Shown piece after piece: positions 1-7,566 of a stretch of DNA of 20,953 nucleotides. Where the stretch lies: NCBI GenBank assembly GCA_009787135.1, contig WRGP01000241.1, positions 1 through 20,953 of the forward strand. The letters are read 5' to 3'. How positions within the stretch are numbered: the stretch's first letter is position 1; each line of letters starts with the position of its first letter. This stretch comes from Bacillota bacterium. GTDB taxonomy: Bacteria; Bacillota; Clostridia; Christensenellales; Aristaeellaceae. A model generated the notes under the pieces. That model was not told the origin of the DNA, searched no databases, and worked only from the letters and a program-made list of their open reading frames with translations. Made by a program: the position numbers and the translations under genes.

Positions 1-89
1 CCTGTTCCCTTTCCGAACACAGCAGTTAAGCCTCTTCGCGCCGATGGTACTTGGCGGGTCACCGCCCGGAAGACTAGGTCGCCGCCGGA
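1..89 (+). rRNA. rrf: 5S ribosomal RNA, 3' part (5' end outside window)
   Basis: The segment carries the conserved 5S core: a CCTGTTCCC start, then CCGAACACAGCAGTTAAG, CGCCGATGGTACTTGG and the closing TAGGTCGCCGCCGG. About 25-30 nt of the 5' end are missing at the window edge. A tRNA-Asn follows only a few bases later, so this is the tail of a ribosomal RNA operon transcribed rightwards. The exact 3' end is approximate. Confidence 0.95.
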
Positions 90-95
90 ATTTTT

Positions 96-170
<75 letters not shown>

Positions 171-175
171 CGATC

Positions 176-213
176 AATTGCCTGATTCTTTCAAAGAATT
201 GGGCAATTTTTTT
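176..213 (+). terminator. Intrinsic terminator of the rrn-tRNA operon
   Basis: AATTGCC (176-182) pairs with GGGCAATT around 201-208, with further pairing of ATTCTTT and AGAAT inside. The stem is followed by a run of seven or more T residues. It lies six bases after the tRNA CCA end. Confidence 0.85.
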
Positions 214-221
214 GTTTAAGC

Positions 222-455
222 TTATAGTTCTTCGCTGTCGAAAATTTCTTGGAAGAAGTATTTCTTACCCTCCAGCCGCGGATAACGAATCCCGTCAATC
301 TCCATCGCGTTCTGTACACTGCGGACGGCTTTGATGAACACCTCGATCATCCTCCGGGGATTGTTGGGGAAATCAGGAATACGCCCGCTGTCAATCAACA
401 GTTCCGCCGCCGTGCGCCGCGAGAGGAAGCACTCGTTGTCAACCATCCCCTGCAA
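222..455 (-). pseudogene. Remnant resembling the C-terminal part of a type III restriction Res subunit
   Basis: The 77-codon open stretch has no helicase or nuclease domain of its own. It contains FLSRRTAAELL, then SGRIPDFPNNPRR, then a segment ending IDGIRYPRL and YFFQEIFDSEEL. As I recall the family, this order resembles the late part of type III restriction enzyme R subunits (an LxxSGR-DF-NP element, then DGIKYE and a YYxQELFE-like stretch). It stops at 222-224, before the family normally ends, and runs upstream into an unrelated flavoprotein fragment. I therefore read it as a broken leftover rather than a working gene. The family call is by pattern memory only and could be wrong. Confidence 0.45.
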
Positions 456-462
456 CCGCCGT

Positions 463-570
463 ATTCATGTCTGCCACACGAAACAGCGTGACGGATTGCC
501 CCGCCGATTTCGCGCCATCAACGAACGCGGCAGCTAACCTGTCGGTGCTCCCGCCCTTGTGCGGCGGGCC
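463..570 (-). pseudogene. Remnant of an NADPH-dependent FMN reductase / iron-sulfur flavoprotein
   Basis: Reading leftwards from 570, one frame gives a GG-P-x-K-GGSTDRLAAAF stretch, then VDGAKSAGQSVTLFRVADMN. This matches the N-terminal beta-alpha-beta of flavodoxin-like FMN reductases: the phosphate loop GSPRKGGST, then an amphipathic helix, then a beta strand ending in DMN. No start codon or continuous frame leads into it. After DMN the frame stops within a few codons, while the shifted frame gives GGC as expected for the family's cysteine cluster. It is a short decayed fragment lying against the restriction-like remnant. Confidence 0.5.
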
Positions 571-632
571 GCCAGCACAGCCCCGTTACGCTCAGCATAA
601 ACCGCCACGCGTTTGTTGACCCTATTATTATG

Positions 633-661
633 AAAAAAAATCAGAAAACCTCTTTTCACTG
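633..661 (-). terminator. Probable intrinsic terminator after rarA
   Basis: On the minus strand CAG-TG-AAAA, loop GAGG and TTTT-CTG form a short imperfect stem, followed by A and a run of eight T (A-run at 633-640 on the + strand). It lies about 36 nt past the rarA stop. The stem is weak, so the call rests mainly on the T-tract and position. Confidence 0.5.
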
Positions 662-696
662 CTCGCAAAAGGTGTTACAATACATTTGTATGCATG

Positions 697-2073
697 TCAC
701 GTTGAAGCAGATTTAGCCGATGGACATATCCCCTCATGTCCGTTGTCTGTTTCACGTGATATGCTTTGTTTTCTTTCAAGCCGTCCCACATCCTCCCCCT
801 GCCCGCTTGGCTTATAGTATACGCGTCCCTGCAAATCTTCCGGCATATACCTTTGCTCAACCCAATGCCCCTCAAAATCATGCGGATACAGATACGTCTC
901 CCCATTGCGTTTCCCATCCGCTGTGCCCAGCCGTTCATGTCCCTTGTAGCTCGTATCGCGCAGGTGCACAGGCACAGGCCCGAAACCTCCCTTTTCCGCG
1001 TCGGCCATTGCGGCTGAGACAGCCATCACAACACTATTGGATTTAGGGCTCTCGCACACAGCAATAATCGCCTGGGCAATGGATAGCTTCGCTTCGGGCA
1101 TGCCGATAAACTGGAGCGCCTGCGAAGCGGCCACCGTTTGCAGCATCGCCAAAGGATTGGCAAGCCCTACATCCTCGCTCGCATGCGCGATCAAGCGGCG
1201 CACAATGATCTTTGGATCCACACCCGCGTACGTCATGCGGCTGAACCATGCCAGCGCCGCGTCAGGGTCTGACCCGCGCAGGCTCTTGCAGAATGCCGAA
1301 AGCATATCATAATATAAAGATTCATCATATTGCAATACCGGCTTCTGGATCGACTCCTCCGCCACAGCCAGGGTGATATGCACGCTTCCGTCACGCTGTT
1401 GCGGCGTGGTCATCGCCGCGAGTTCCAGCGCGTTGAGCGCGGACCGCAGATCTCCGTTCGCCACATGCGCGATATGCGACAGCGCATCATCGTCCGCCGC
1501 CACACCCATGCGGCCGAGCCCTCTCTCCCTGTCGGCTAAGGCTTTGTAAAGTCCTTCCAACACCGCCTCTATGCCAAGCGGATAAAACTGAAACAACCTG
1601 CATCGGCTTACAATGGCCGGCGTCATGGAAACCATAGGGTTTTCCGTGGTTGAGCCTATGAAGCGGATGATTCCTTTTTCAATGGCCGGCAGAATGGAGT
1701 CGCTCTGCGCCTTGTTCCACCGATGGCATTCATCCAGCAGCAAGTATGTCGCCTGCCCATAGAGCTTTTGCCTTTCCTCCGCTGCCTCGAGTACTTTTCG
1801 CACATCCGCCACGCCGCTTGTTACCGCGTTCATCTTCGCGAAAGCTGCTTTCGTGCTTCCCGCGATGATCGCCGCAAGCGTTGTTTTGCCACAACCAGGC
1901 GGACCATAGAAAATGCAGCTCGTCAATCTATCCGCCTGTATCGCGCGGCGAAGCAGATGTCCCTCGCCAACGATATGTTCCTGGCCGATAAATTCATTCA
2001 GCGTACGCGCACGCATACGCTCCGCAAGAGGTTGGTTATCTTTTGAGGCTGTTACGGAAAACAAATCTTCCAT
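697..2073 (-). CDS. rarA: Replication-associated recombination protein A (RarA/MgsA), AAA+ ATPase
   Basis: This 458-aa protein belongs to the RarA/MgsA/WRNIP1 clamp-loader-like AAA+ family, which acts at stalled replication forks. Walker A is GPPGCGKT (residues 57-64) and Walker B is YLLLDE (110-115), followed by CHRWNK where the family usually has IHRFNK. Sensor 1 is GSTTENP and the arginine finger lies in VSRCRLFQF. The C-terminal half has the usual tetramerisation region ending in YMPEDLQGRVYYKP. I chose ATG at 2071-2073 because a GGGAGG Shine-Dalgarno (2081-2086) sits 7 nt upstream. The open frame continues to 2160 only by translating two parS sites. It is the last gene of the minus-strand train, with a weak terminator behind it. 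A degenerate parS-like site lies in its 3' end (748-763). Confidence 0.95.
   Translation of the reverse strand: MEDLFSVTASKDNQPLAERMRARTLNEFIGQEHIVGEGHLLRRAIQADRLTSCIFYGPPGCGKTTLAAIIAGSTKAAFAKMNAVTSGVADVRKVLEAAEERQKLYGQATYLLLDECHRWNKAQSDSILPAIEKGIIRFIGSTTENPMVSMTPAIVSRCRLFQFYPLGIEAVLEGLYKALADRERGLGRMGVAADDDALSHIAHVANGDLRSALNALELAAMTTPQQRDGSVHITLAVAEESIQKPVLQYDESLYYDMLSAFCKSLRGSDPDAALAWFSRMTYAGVDPKIIVRRLIAHASEDVGLANPLAMLQTVAASQALQFIGMPEAKLSIAQAIIAVCESPKSNSVVMAVSAAMADAEKGGFGPVPVHLRDTSYKGHERLGTADGKRNGETYLYPHDFEGHWVEQRYMPEDLQGRVYYKPSGQGEDVGRLERKQSISRETDNGHEGICPSAKSAST
748..763. promoter_or_regulatory. Degenerate parS-like site inside rarA
   Basis: TGTTTCACGTGATATG matches 13 of 16 bases of the ParB/Spo0J site TGTTTCACGTGAAACA. 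The central CACGTG and the whole left arm are intact. It lies in the 3' coding end of rarA, about 1.3 kb from two better sites. One arm is decayed, so binding is uncertain. Confidence 0.4.
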
Positions 2074-2090
2074 CCATCTACCTCCCATTT

Positions 2091-2106
2091 TGTTCCACGT
2101 GAAACA
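2091..2106. promoter_or_regulatory. parS: parS centromere site 1 (ParB/Spo0J binding)
   Basis: TGTTCCACGTGAAACA is a one-base variant of the 16-bp parS palindrome TGTTTCACGTGAAACA, at the position known to vary. ParB (Spo0J) loads onto chromosomal parS sites, which cluster around the origin in Bacillota. It lies in the 90-bp gap between rarA and the small membrane protein gene. Confidence 0.88.
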
Positions 2107-2128
2107 ATTCTTGACAATTCGACAAAAT

Positions 2129-2144
2129 TGTTCCACGTGAAACA
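2129..2144. promoter_or_regulatory. parS: parS centromere site 2 (ParB/Spo0J binding)
   Basis: A second TGTTCCACGTGAAACA, identical in all 16 bases and in the same orientation as the site at 2091-2106, 38 bp away centre to centre. Two exact copies in one short intergenic gap make coincidence very unlikely. Confidence 0.88.
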
Positions 2145-2163
2145 CAAGCCATTCAGACACAAA

Positions 2164-2397
2164 TCAAATTGATTTACCCTCAAATGACCGTTTCCGCCTG
2201 CCGCGGACACCCTTCAAAGTCCGAACACTTTTCCTGTATCCAAGCTGCGCCAACCCCATGAGGAGCACCATCAGCCCCGTCAATAGCAACAATAACCATC
2301 GCCGTTCGTGCCCAGCCATAAACATGCCAAATGTAGCGATGCCACACAGACACGCCAAGAAGATAAGCTCTTTAGTTACACGATGCAGCCTTGCCAT
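2164..2397 (-). CDS. Small hypothetical membrane protein (77 aa)
   Basis: I do not recognise a family. The 77-residue product has a short basic N-terminus (ARLHRVTK). Two hydrophobic helices follow, roughly residues 10-28 (ELIFLACLCGIATFGMFMA) and 33-52 (RWLLLLLTGLMVLLMGLAQL). A strongly basic C-terminal tail comes next (RKSVRTLKGVRGRRKRS). The positive tail and the short turn between helices suggest an inner-membrane hairpin with both ends in the cytoplasm. A good Shine-Dalgarno, GAGGTGAT (2403-2410), precedes the ATG, which supports translation. It lies 46 nt after the PHP phosphatase gene and 90 nt before rarA in the same direction. The parS pair sits just behind its stop. Confidence 0.65.
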   Translation of the reverse strand: MARLHRVTKELIFLACLCGIATFGMFMAGHERRWLLLLLTGLMVLLMGLAQLGYRKSVRTLKGVRGRRKRSFEGKSI

Positions 2398-2443
2398 ACA
2401 CCATCACCTCTTTTCACGGTGAACGCACGCGTCACAAAAACCA

Positions 2444-3253
2444 TCACAGCAAAATGGGGATTGCTCTTCGCTGTTCAAACGTCAGCATATATCGAAACCC
2501 GCATGCCTTTGCCAATTCCTGCGCGTCATCCACCCACTTGCCCACATACTCCGGGCTGTGCGCATCCGAGCCAATCGTTACAAATTCCCCGCCCAGCTCA
2601 TGAAAACGTGTCAGCAGCTCTTGATCCGGAAAAAACTCATTCATCGTCTTGCGGCCAGATGTGTTGATCTCCAGCGCCTTTCCGCCCTCGGCAAGCCTTG
2701 TAAACAACGCGTCAAACGCATCCGGCGCGTGAAGGTAGCGAAGCGGGCTTTCCCGCGCGGGATATGGCGCAAACTTGGCGCAATACCCCAAATGCGCCAT
2801 GGCCTCATATTCATCCGGCGACCATGCGAGCGCGGACTCCAGTTTCGCCTCCACGTACCGCCTGTAAACGGCATCTTGCTCTTTGTCTGCAAAAAAGCCT
2901 GGAAAATACGGGTCTTCATTGTCAATCAGATGCAGCGACAGCAGCCTAAAATCCAGCGGCAGGGCGAAATGCCACGCCTTGATCTGTTCCCTGCATCGCG
3001 GATTGTCGCCTATCTCTATGCCGGCGCGAATCACCAGGCCCGCATATTGCTCACGGCAGCGTTCAATATCCGCAAGCCACTTTTCAATCTCCGGCAGCTG
3101 GTCCGATCCCGGGGCCGGATGACCAAACTCCGTATGGTCCGTAATGCAAATCTCATCAAGACCGGCCGCCAGCGCCGCGCTGCACAGCGCATCAAGCGTC
3201 ATGTCGCAATCCATGGAATAGCACGTATGCAAATGGTAGTCCACTCGAGCCAT
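2444..3253 (-). CDS. PHP-domain phosphoesterase, histidinol-phosphatase (HisK) type
   Basis: The 269-aa product is a PHP-fold metal-dependent phosphoesterase. Metal ligands are visible in order: DYHLHT at residues 5-10, then ITDHTEFG, the glutamate in RAGIEIG, the histidine in LLSLHLI, AHLGYCAKF and the C-terminal GSDAH. Length and motif order fit the HisK-type L-histidinol-phosphate phosphatases of Gram-positive bacteria. No other his genes are near, so the substrate is inferred from family only and a different phosphoester is possible. I chose ATG 3251-3253 (start MARVDYHLHT) because AGGAGG lies 6-7 nt upstream; the frame is open 13 codons further without a better site. It starts 10 nt after the addA stop, so the two are probably co-transcribed. 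Confidence 0.8.
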   Translation of the reverse strand: MARVDYHLHTCYSMDCDMTLDALCSAALAAGLDEICITDHTEFGHPAPGSDQLPEIEKWLADIERCREQYAGLVIRAGIEIGDNPRCREQIKAWHFALPLDFRLLSLHLIDNEDPYFPGFFADKEQDAVYRRYVEAKLESALAWSPDEYEAMAHLGYCAKFAPYPARESPLRYLHAPDAFDALFTRLAEGGKALEINTSGRKTMNEFFPDQELLTRFHELGGEFVTIGSDAHSPEYVGKWVDDAQELAKACGFRYMLTFEQRRAIPILL

Positions 3254-3263
3254 AAAGTTCCTC

Positions 3264-6200
3264 CTATATCTTATACCCTTCTCCCGCCTCAATCAAAAAC
3301 AGAATGCGCTCCTTCACCCGTTTGCCCGTGATCTTCTCCAGGGCCTGCGCATACAGGTCAATCTGGGGCTTGTATCGCCGTGTCAGCTTTTCCACGTCTA
3401 GCGCATGATCCGTTTTATAGTCCATTACCACCCAGGCATTTCCCTCTACAAAACACGCGTCGATTATGCCCTGCAAGAGCGTACGCTTTCCTTGCTCCAT
3501 CACGCGCAGATTAAAAGCCCACTCACGGCGCACCTCCTCCGCGGATCGCATACGCCGCCAGCTTTCACTCCGCAAGCAGCTTTCCAACGTTAGAAGCGGT
3601 AAGGATGCCGCCTGCTCCTCAGATAAAATTCCCCGCTCCACCATATTTCGGCTTTCGAAGGATACATCCCGCGCGTCCAGCGGCACAGCGCGAAGGAATA
3701 TATGCACCGCGTCACCGCGCTCGGCGGCTGTAAGACCGCGCTCCTCCATAAACAAAGGCCGTCTGGCAAGCGCTGAAAGCTCCGGCCCCGTATCCGCTTC
3801 CTCTCCTCGCTTCCGCTCCTCCTTGAGCAATGCCGTCACGCTTTGCTTTAGCGGGTGATCCAGCAGTGCTGGTTTCCAAGCAAGCGCGCGCACCACCGCG
3901 CTGTCCGCCGGAACGTGCGCGCGCGCTTTTTCCACAAGGGCCGCCAAAGCAAGGTCATCCTGAAGAATCCGCGCGCACCGCTTTCGCACGTGTACCGTAA
4001 CCGCCCATCCGGGCCGCGCATCGGCGGGCGCACCCCAGGCGCTGGGCGTCCCCCAGGCGCTGGGCGCCACCCAATCCAACTGGCTGCGGGCATTCGCCAC
4101 AGTGGCCAGGGTTTGTGGGCGCCGCCATCTATCCTCATCACCCGCCTTCTGTGTGCCCACGAGAATCAACCGCTTCTGCGCGCGCGTCATGGCAACGTAC
4201 AGCACACGCGCCTCCTCCGCCAGCGCTTCCTGCTTCCTTTTTTCCACAATCGCTTCCCGCGCGAGCGTCGTCCATTTTGTGCGAAGCGTGGGATTGATCG
4301 TGGGCAGGGCCACGCCAAGCGCCTGATGTACCTGTAAAAGCCCTGTATCGCGCAAGCGGAAGGCGCTGCCCATGCCCGCCACAAACACCACGGGAAACTG
4401 CAAGCCCTTGCTCTTGTGTATGGAAAGCACGCGCACCGCATCATCCGCTTCGCTAAGCTCAACGGCGGCCAGCCCTTCATGCGCCTTTACACGCTCAAGA
4501 TAGCGAAGAAAACCGCTTAACCCTTTTGCTTGCGTCCGCTGATACACGCCCGCATACTCCGCCAGCGCGCGAAGGTTCGCCTGCCGTGACAGGCCGTCCG
4601 GCAGCGCACCTACCTCCGCGTAATATCCCGTTTCATGATATAGACGGCGCAGCAGCGAGTCCAGCGGCAATACCTGCGCATCCAGCGCCCAATCGCGCAT
4701 TTTCTGGATGAACCCCCGCAAGGCCGTGGCCAGCGCGTTGTCCCTTTCCGCATAGGCAAGCATCGCTTCCGCGAAGGTGCCTTCGGGATGCGCGGACCGT
4801 ATCTCCGCCAGCGCTTCCTCCGTGAGCCTCACCGCCGGCCCTTTGAGCGCGGCCAGCAAGGGCACATCCTGCCGTAGGTTGTCCACGCTTCTGAGCATCG
4901 CCAGCACCGCCTGTACCTCCGGGCGCTGCAGCGTGCTGCCGCCAAGGTCTGTCCGCGCGTTGACGCCCCGCTCGCGGAGAACCTGCGCAACCTGAACGGC
5001 TTTGCCCTTGACCGTCCGCATCAGAACGGCCATGTCCCTAAACGCGTACCCTTCATCGCGGAGCGCAAGGATTCTCTCGGCAATGACTTCCGCTTCCCAC
5101 TGAACCGCCTCCCGCACCTCAGGGGTAAGTTCCTCCGCTGTCGGCGCGTCTTCCTCCTCAGGCGCTTGCGCGTCTTCCGTTGCGTCAATCAGGTGCAGCT
5201 CAACCAGCCCGCCTTTTGCTTCCGTTTCATTGCCGGCATGCAGGCGTGAGGAATCATCGTAGGCCACTTCCATCACACCGCCACAGAACACGCTTTCAAA
5301 AACATCGTTTATGCACCGAAGCAGGTTTTTATGAGAACGGAAATTTGCATTTAAATCAATTCTGCGGTTGAGGCTTCCTTCCTCATGGGAAAAGCGCGCG
5401 AGCTTTCGCAAAAAGAGGCCCGGTTCCGCCAGACGAAAGCGATAGATGCTTTGCTTGACATCGCCTACCATGAAAAGGTTATCCATGCGCCGTATATGCG
5501 CAAGGATTTCTTCCTGGATCTGGCTGGCATCCTGATATTCATCTATAAATATATATTTATAGCTTTCTTGCAAGGCGGACGCGACCTCCGCGTCTCGAAG
5601 CGCGCGAAGCGTACAATGCTCAAGGTCTGAAAAATCCTTAAGGTCCCGTTCTTCTTTGAGCCGCGTGAAGCAAGCGTCAAACGCCCGCGCCGCCTCGCCA
5701 ATCCCACGTAGCAGCAAGCCAGCGGCTTGAAGCTCTTCCCGGCGCGTGAGCAGCACTCCCACCTGTTCGGCGCGCTTTCCGGCGGTCTGGAGCGCCGCCT
5801 TGGCGGCGTCGCGCAGCGAGGTATACCGTTCCTCCGCCCACGGGGCCGCATCCTTTTTCTTCGGCGGTTTCCGGCCAAAATGAAGCGAGGATGCTTCCAG
5901 CGCGCCAATCCCTTCCCGCGCCGCAAACAAAAACGACTCTGCCAGCCGGACTTCTTCCAAGGTCAACGCCGCATACAAGCCGCTTTCCCCGGCAAATTCA
6001 GCCACTCGCTCGTAGAGGTATACCGCTGTCTCCGCTTCCAAGCGGATCGTATCCAGCAACGCCTCCATCCAGGGGGAGGTTTTCAGCTCTTCTTCTTCCA
6101 TCTCATACATCCGGGCCACCTGGCTAAGCCAATCCCATGGATCCGGCCGCGCCATGAGGAACGTATGCAAACCCTCGGCCGCTTCCGCCAGTTCCTTGCG

Positions 6201-6668
6201 CGTTAAGCACGCCGAAGCGTGGGCAAAAGCGGGTGTAGGCGCTTCAAAGCAGGCGATAAGCGCCTCCTCCATCGCCTGGCCGGCCAGCACGCCTATTTCC
6301 GCCGTATCCCCTACGCGGAAGGATGGATCCACCAAGGCGGCCTGAAAATGATCACGGCACACCTTGGCGCAAAAGCCGTGCAGGGTAGAGATATCCGCAT
6401 GTTCCACGCGCATGGCCTCCTGAACGAGGCGCGCGCCGCCCGTGCCGGCCGTTTCGTGCAGCATCTCGAGAATGCGCACGCGCATCTCCGCCGCCGCGGC
6501 CTTTGTAAACGTCACCACGAGCAGCTCATCCACTCGCGTGCCTTCCTGGACGAGCGAAAGAATCCGCGCGGCCAGCACGGCTGTTTTGCCGCTGCCCGCC
6601 GCCGCGGATACCAATAGGTTGCTGCCGCGCGCCTCTATCGCCGCGGCTTGCGCGCTGGTCCAGTTCAC
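3264..6668 (-). CDS. addA: ATP-dependent helicase/nuclease subunit AddA
   Basis: This 1134-aa protein is a UvrD/Rep (SF1) helicase fused to a RecB-family nuclease, the AddA arrangement for double-strand break end resection. Walker A SAAAGSGKT is at residues 21-29, motif II FIDEYQD near 375-380, then VGDVKQSIYRFR, motif V SIHKSKGLQFPVVF and motif VI LYVAMTRAQKRL. The nuclease motif DYKTD (about 1083) is followed by YKPQIDLYAQAL. The length is near the usual 1200. I place the start at GTG 6666-6668, two bases after the preceding stop, because VNWTSAQ matches the family N-terminus; an upstream extension would overlap the acetyltransferase gene. AddA normally works with AddB, and no addB is adjacent here. 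A 16-nt repeat in the linker before the nuclease domain encodes PSAWG twice. Confidence 0.93.
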   Translation of the reverse strand: MNWTSAQAAAIEARGSNLLVSAAAGSGKTAVLAARILSLVQEGTRVDELLVVTFTKAAAAEMRVRILEMLHETAGTGGARLVQEAMRVEHADISTLHGFCAKVCRDHFQAALVDPSFRVGDTAEIGVLAGQAMEEALIACFEAPTPAFAHASACLTRKELAEAAEGLHTFLMARPDPWDWLSQVARMYEMEEEELKTSPWMEALLDTIRLEAETAVYLYERVAEFAGESGLYAALTLEEVRLAESFLFAAREGIGALEASSLHFGRKPPKKKDAAPWAEERYTSLRDAAKAALQTAGKRAEQVGVLLTRREELQAAGLLLRGIGEAARAFDACFTRLKEERDLKDFSDLEHCTLRALRDAEVASALQESYKYIFIDEYQDASQIQEEILAHIRRMDNLFMVGDVKQSIYRFRLAEPGLFLRKLARFSHEEGSLNRRIDLNANFRSHKNLLRCINDVFESVFCGGVMEVAYDDSSRLHAGNETEAKGGLVELHLIDATEDAQAPEEEDAPTAEELTPEVREAVQWEAEVIAERILALRDEGYAFRDMAVLMRTVKGKAVQVAQVLRERGVNARTDLGGSTLQRPEVQAVLAMLRSVDNLRQDVPLLAALKGPAVRLTEEALAEIRSAHPEGTFAEAMLAYAERDNALATALRGFIQKMRDWALDAQVLPLDSLLRRLYHETGYYAEVGALPDGLSRQANLRALAEYAGVYQRTQAKGLSGFLRYLERVKAHEGLAAVELSEADDAVRVLSIHKSKGLQFPVVFVAGMGSAFRLRDTGLLQVHQALGVALPTINPTLRTKWTTLAREAIVEKRKQEALAEEARVLYVAMTRAQKRLILVGTQKAGDEDRWRRPQTLATVANARSQLDWVAPSAWGTPSAWGAPADARPGWAVTVHVRKRCARILQDDLALAALVEKARAHVPADSAVVRALAWKPALLDHPLKQSVTALLKEERKRGEEADTGPELSALARRPLFMEERGLTAAERGDAVHIFLRAVPLDARDVSFESRNMVERGILSEEQAASLPLLTLESCLRSESWRRMRSAEEVRREWAFNLRVMEQGKRTLLQGIIDACFVEGNAWVVMDYKTDHALDVEKLTRRYKPQIDLYAQALEKITGKRVKERILFLIEAGEGYKI
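4033..4066. repeat. Tandem 16-nt repeat (18-nt period) inside addA
   Basis: CCCCAGGCGCTGGGCG occurs at 4033-4048 and again, identical, at 4051-4066. The 18-nt period keeps frame and encodes two PSAWG units in the linker between helicase and nuclease domains. Each unit also holds a small palindrome, CCCAG-GCG-CTGGG. Confidence 0.85.
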
Positions 6669-6670
6669 TT

Positions 6671-7420
6671 TTACCCCATCTCCGTGAGTCCATAGAGTTC
6701 CAAAGGGTTTTCCAGCAAAGCCTTGCGGTAAAGCTCGATAACAGGCTTCACTTGAAGCAGCATACATTTTGCGGCCCCAATAACGCCGTCTCGAACCAGA
6801 CCGGCCTGATATGCCGCCTCCTGAATTTTATACCAAGGCCTCCCTTCAGGCGACCACGCCTCGATCATCCACCGGTTTTCCGGGTATTTAGCGCGCGCTT
6901 CCTCGCCTGGCATAAATTTCCGCCGAATCTCCTTGGGCAGTACATCCTCAACATAGTGCATGGCTGACAGCCGGTAAATATCCACGCCAAGCAAAAGCGC
7001 ATAGCCGCCCCCATCAATCACGCGCCCGAAACCGGAAGCGGCGTGCAGGCCGGCATCCTTGCCCCAAGCCGATACACGGAACATGCCCTGGCCCGTAACC
7101 GTGTCCGCTCTGTCACGGAAGGTCTTTGCGATAATCCCTAAGCCATTGTCCGTGTGACGGTCCTTTTCATCCAATATCTTTATTTTCAACGTCAACCCGA
7201 GCCGCTTGTCCTCATCTGTCAAGGGCAGCGCCGTCGAAATGGTAAACGAAGGCATGACGATGGCGCCGTCCTTGCCTACGACCTCCATCAGCGCTTCGAT
7301 CAGCGTGTCCGCCCCGCCCTCAACATGCCCGAAGGCGCTCAGGGCGCTATGCACTTCAAGCATCATGCCAGGTCGCACGCCCAAGGCGCGAAGGCCGGCT
7401 GCTATGTCTGGCTGGTTCAT
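6671..7420 (-). CDS. AAC(3)-family aminoglycoside N-acetyltransferase-like protein
   Basis: The 249-aa product belongs to the AAC(3)/YokD/FrbF acetyl-CoA-dependent N-acetyltransferase family. Signature parts are VRPGMMLEVHSALSAFGHV near residues 15-33, the GGADTLIEALMEVVG helix, AIVMPSFT, and the later LLGVDIYRLSAMHYVE. The last corresponds to the family's LLGVxxxxxTxLHLAE region. Family members include true aminoglycoside-resistance enzymes but also many chromosomal proteins of unknown substrate. A housekeeping neighbourhood does not support calling it a resistance gene. I chose ATG 7418-7420 (MNQPDIAAGL) over an upstream in-frame ATG because GGGAG lies 10-14 nt before it and family proteins begin near here. 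The addA start follows its stop by two bases, indicating translational coupling. Confidence 0.82.
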   Translation of the reverse strand: MNQPDIAAGLRALGVRPGMMLEVHSALSAFGHVEGGADTLIEALMEVVGKDGAIVMPSFTISTALPLTDEDKRLGLTLKIKILDEKDRHTDNGLGIIAKTFRDRADTVTGQGMFRVSAWGKDAGLHAASGFGRVIDGGGYALLLGVDIYRLSAMHYVEDVLPKEIRRKFMPGEEARAKYPENRWMIEAWSPEGRPWYKIQEAAYQAGLVRDGVIGAAKCMLLQVKPVIELYRKALLENPLELYGLTEMG

Positions 7421-7480
7421 CCCTTTTCTCTCCCATGGCAATACATCCACCCCTGTCCGGTTTCTCCGTAAAGAACGGCC

Positions 7481-7537
7481 CTTGGCATCCGCAAAGGGCT
7501 TTTCTTTGCTTCTTTCTTTTCCCCGAAAAGAAAGAAG
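7481..7537. terminator. Two hairpins downstream of gcvPB, possible terminator or repeat element
   Basis: CTTCTTTCTTTTC (7509-7521) and GAAAAGAAAGAAG (7525-7537) form a perfect 13-bp inverted repeat around a 3-nt loop. Next to it GCCCTT pairs with AAGGGC, followed on the + strand by TTTTCTTT. The pair lies 30-85 nt past the gcvPB stop. There is no clean U-tract on the minus strand, so a terminator role for gcvPB is only likely. Confidence 0.5.
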
Positions 7538-7566
7538 ACGTCCTCCTCTCTCTCTCCCATCCCCGC

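Noticed and set aside
571..620. NKRVAVYAE reading like a serine recombinase N-terminus
   Set aside because: The match is a few residues only and does not continue; too weak to call.
655..681. TTCACT-15-TACAAT promoter on the + strand
   Set aside because: The spacing is too short, the -35 poor, and no + strand gene follows.
2074..2160. N-terminal extension of rarA (FHVEQ and FTWNK segments)
   Set aside because: These residues are just translations of the two parS palindromes; a good Shine-Dalgarno points to the start at 2073.
3984..3994. Another CACGTG core, within addA
   Set aside because: The flanks (CGCACGTGTAC) do not match parS arms.
6671..7420. Calling the AAC(3)-like gene an antibiotic resistance gene
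   Set aside because: The family is broad, the context is housekeeping, and no mobile element flanks it.
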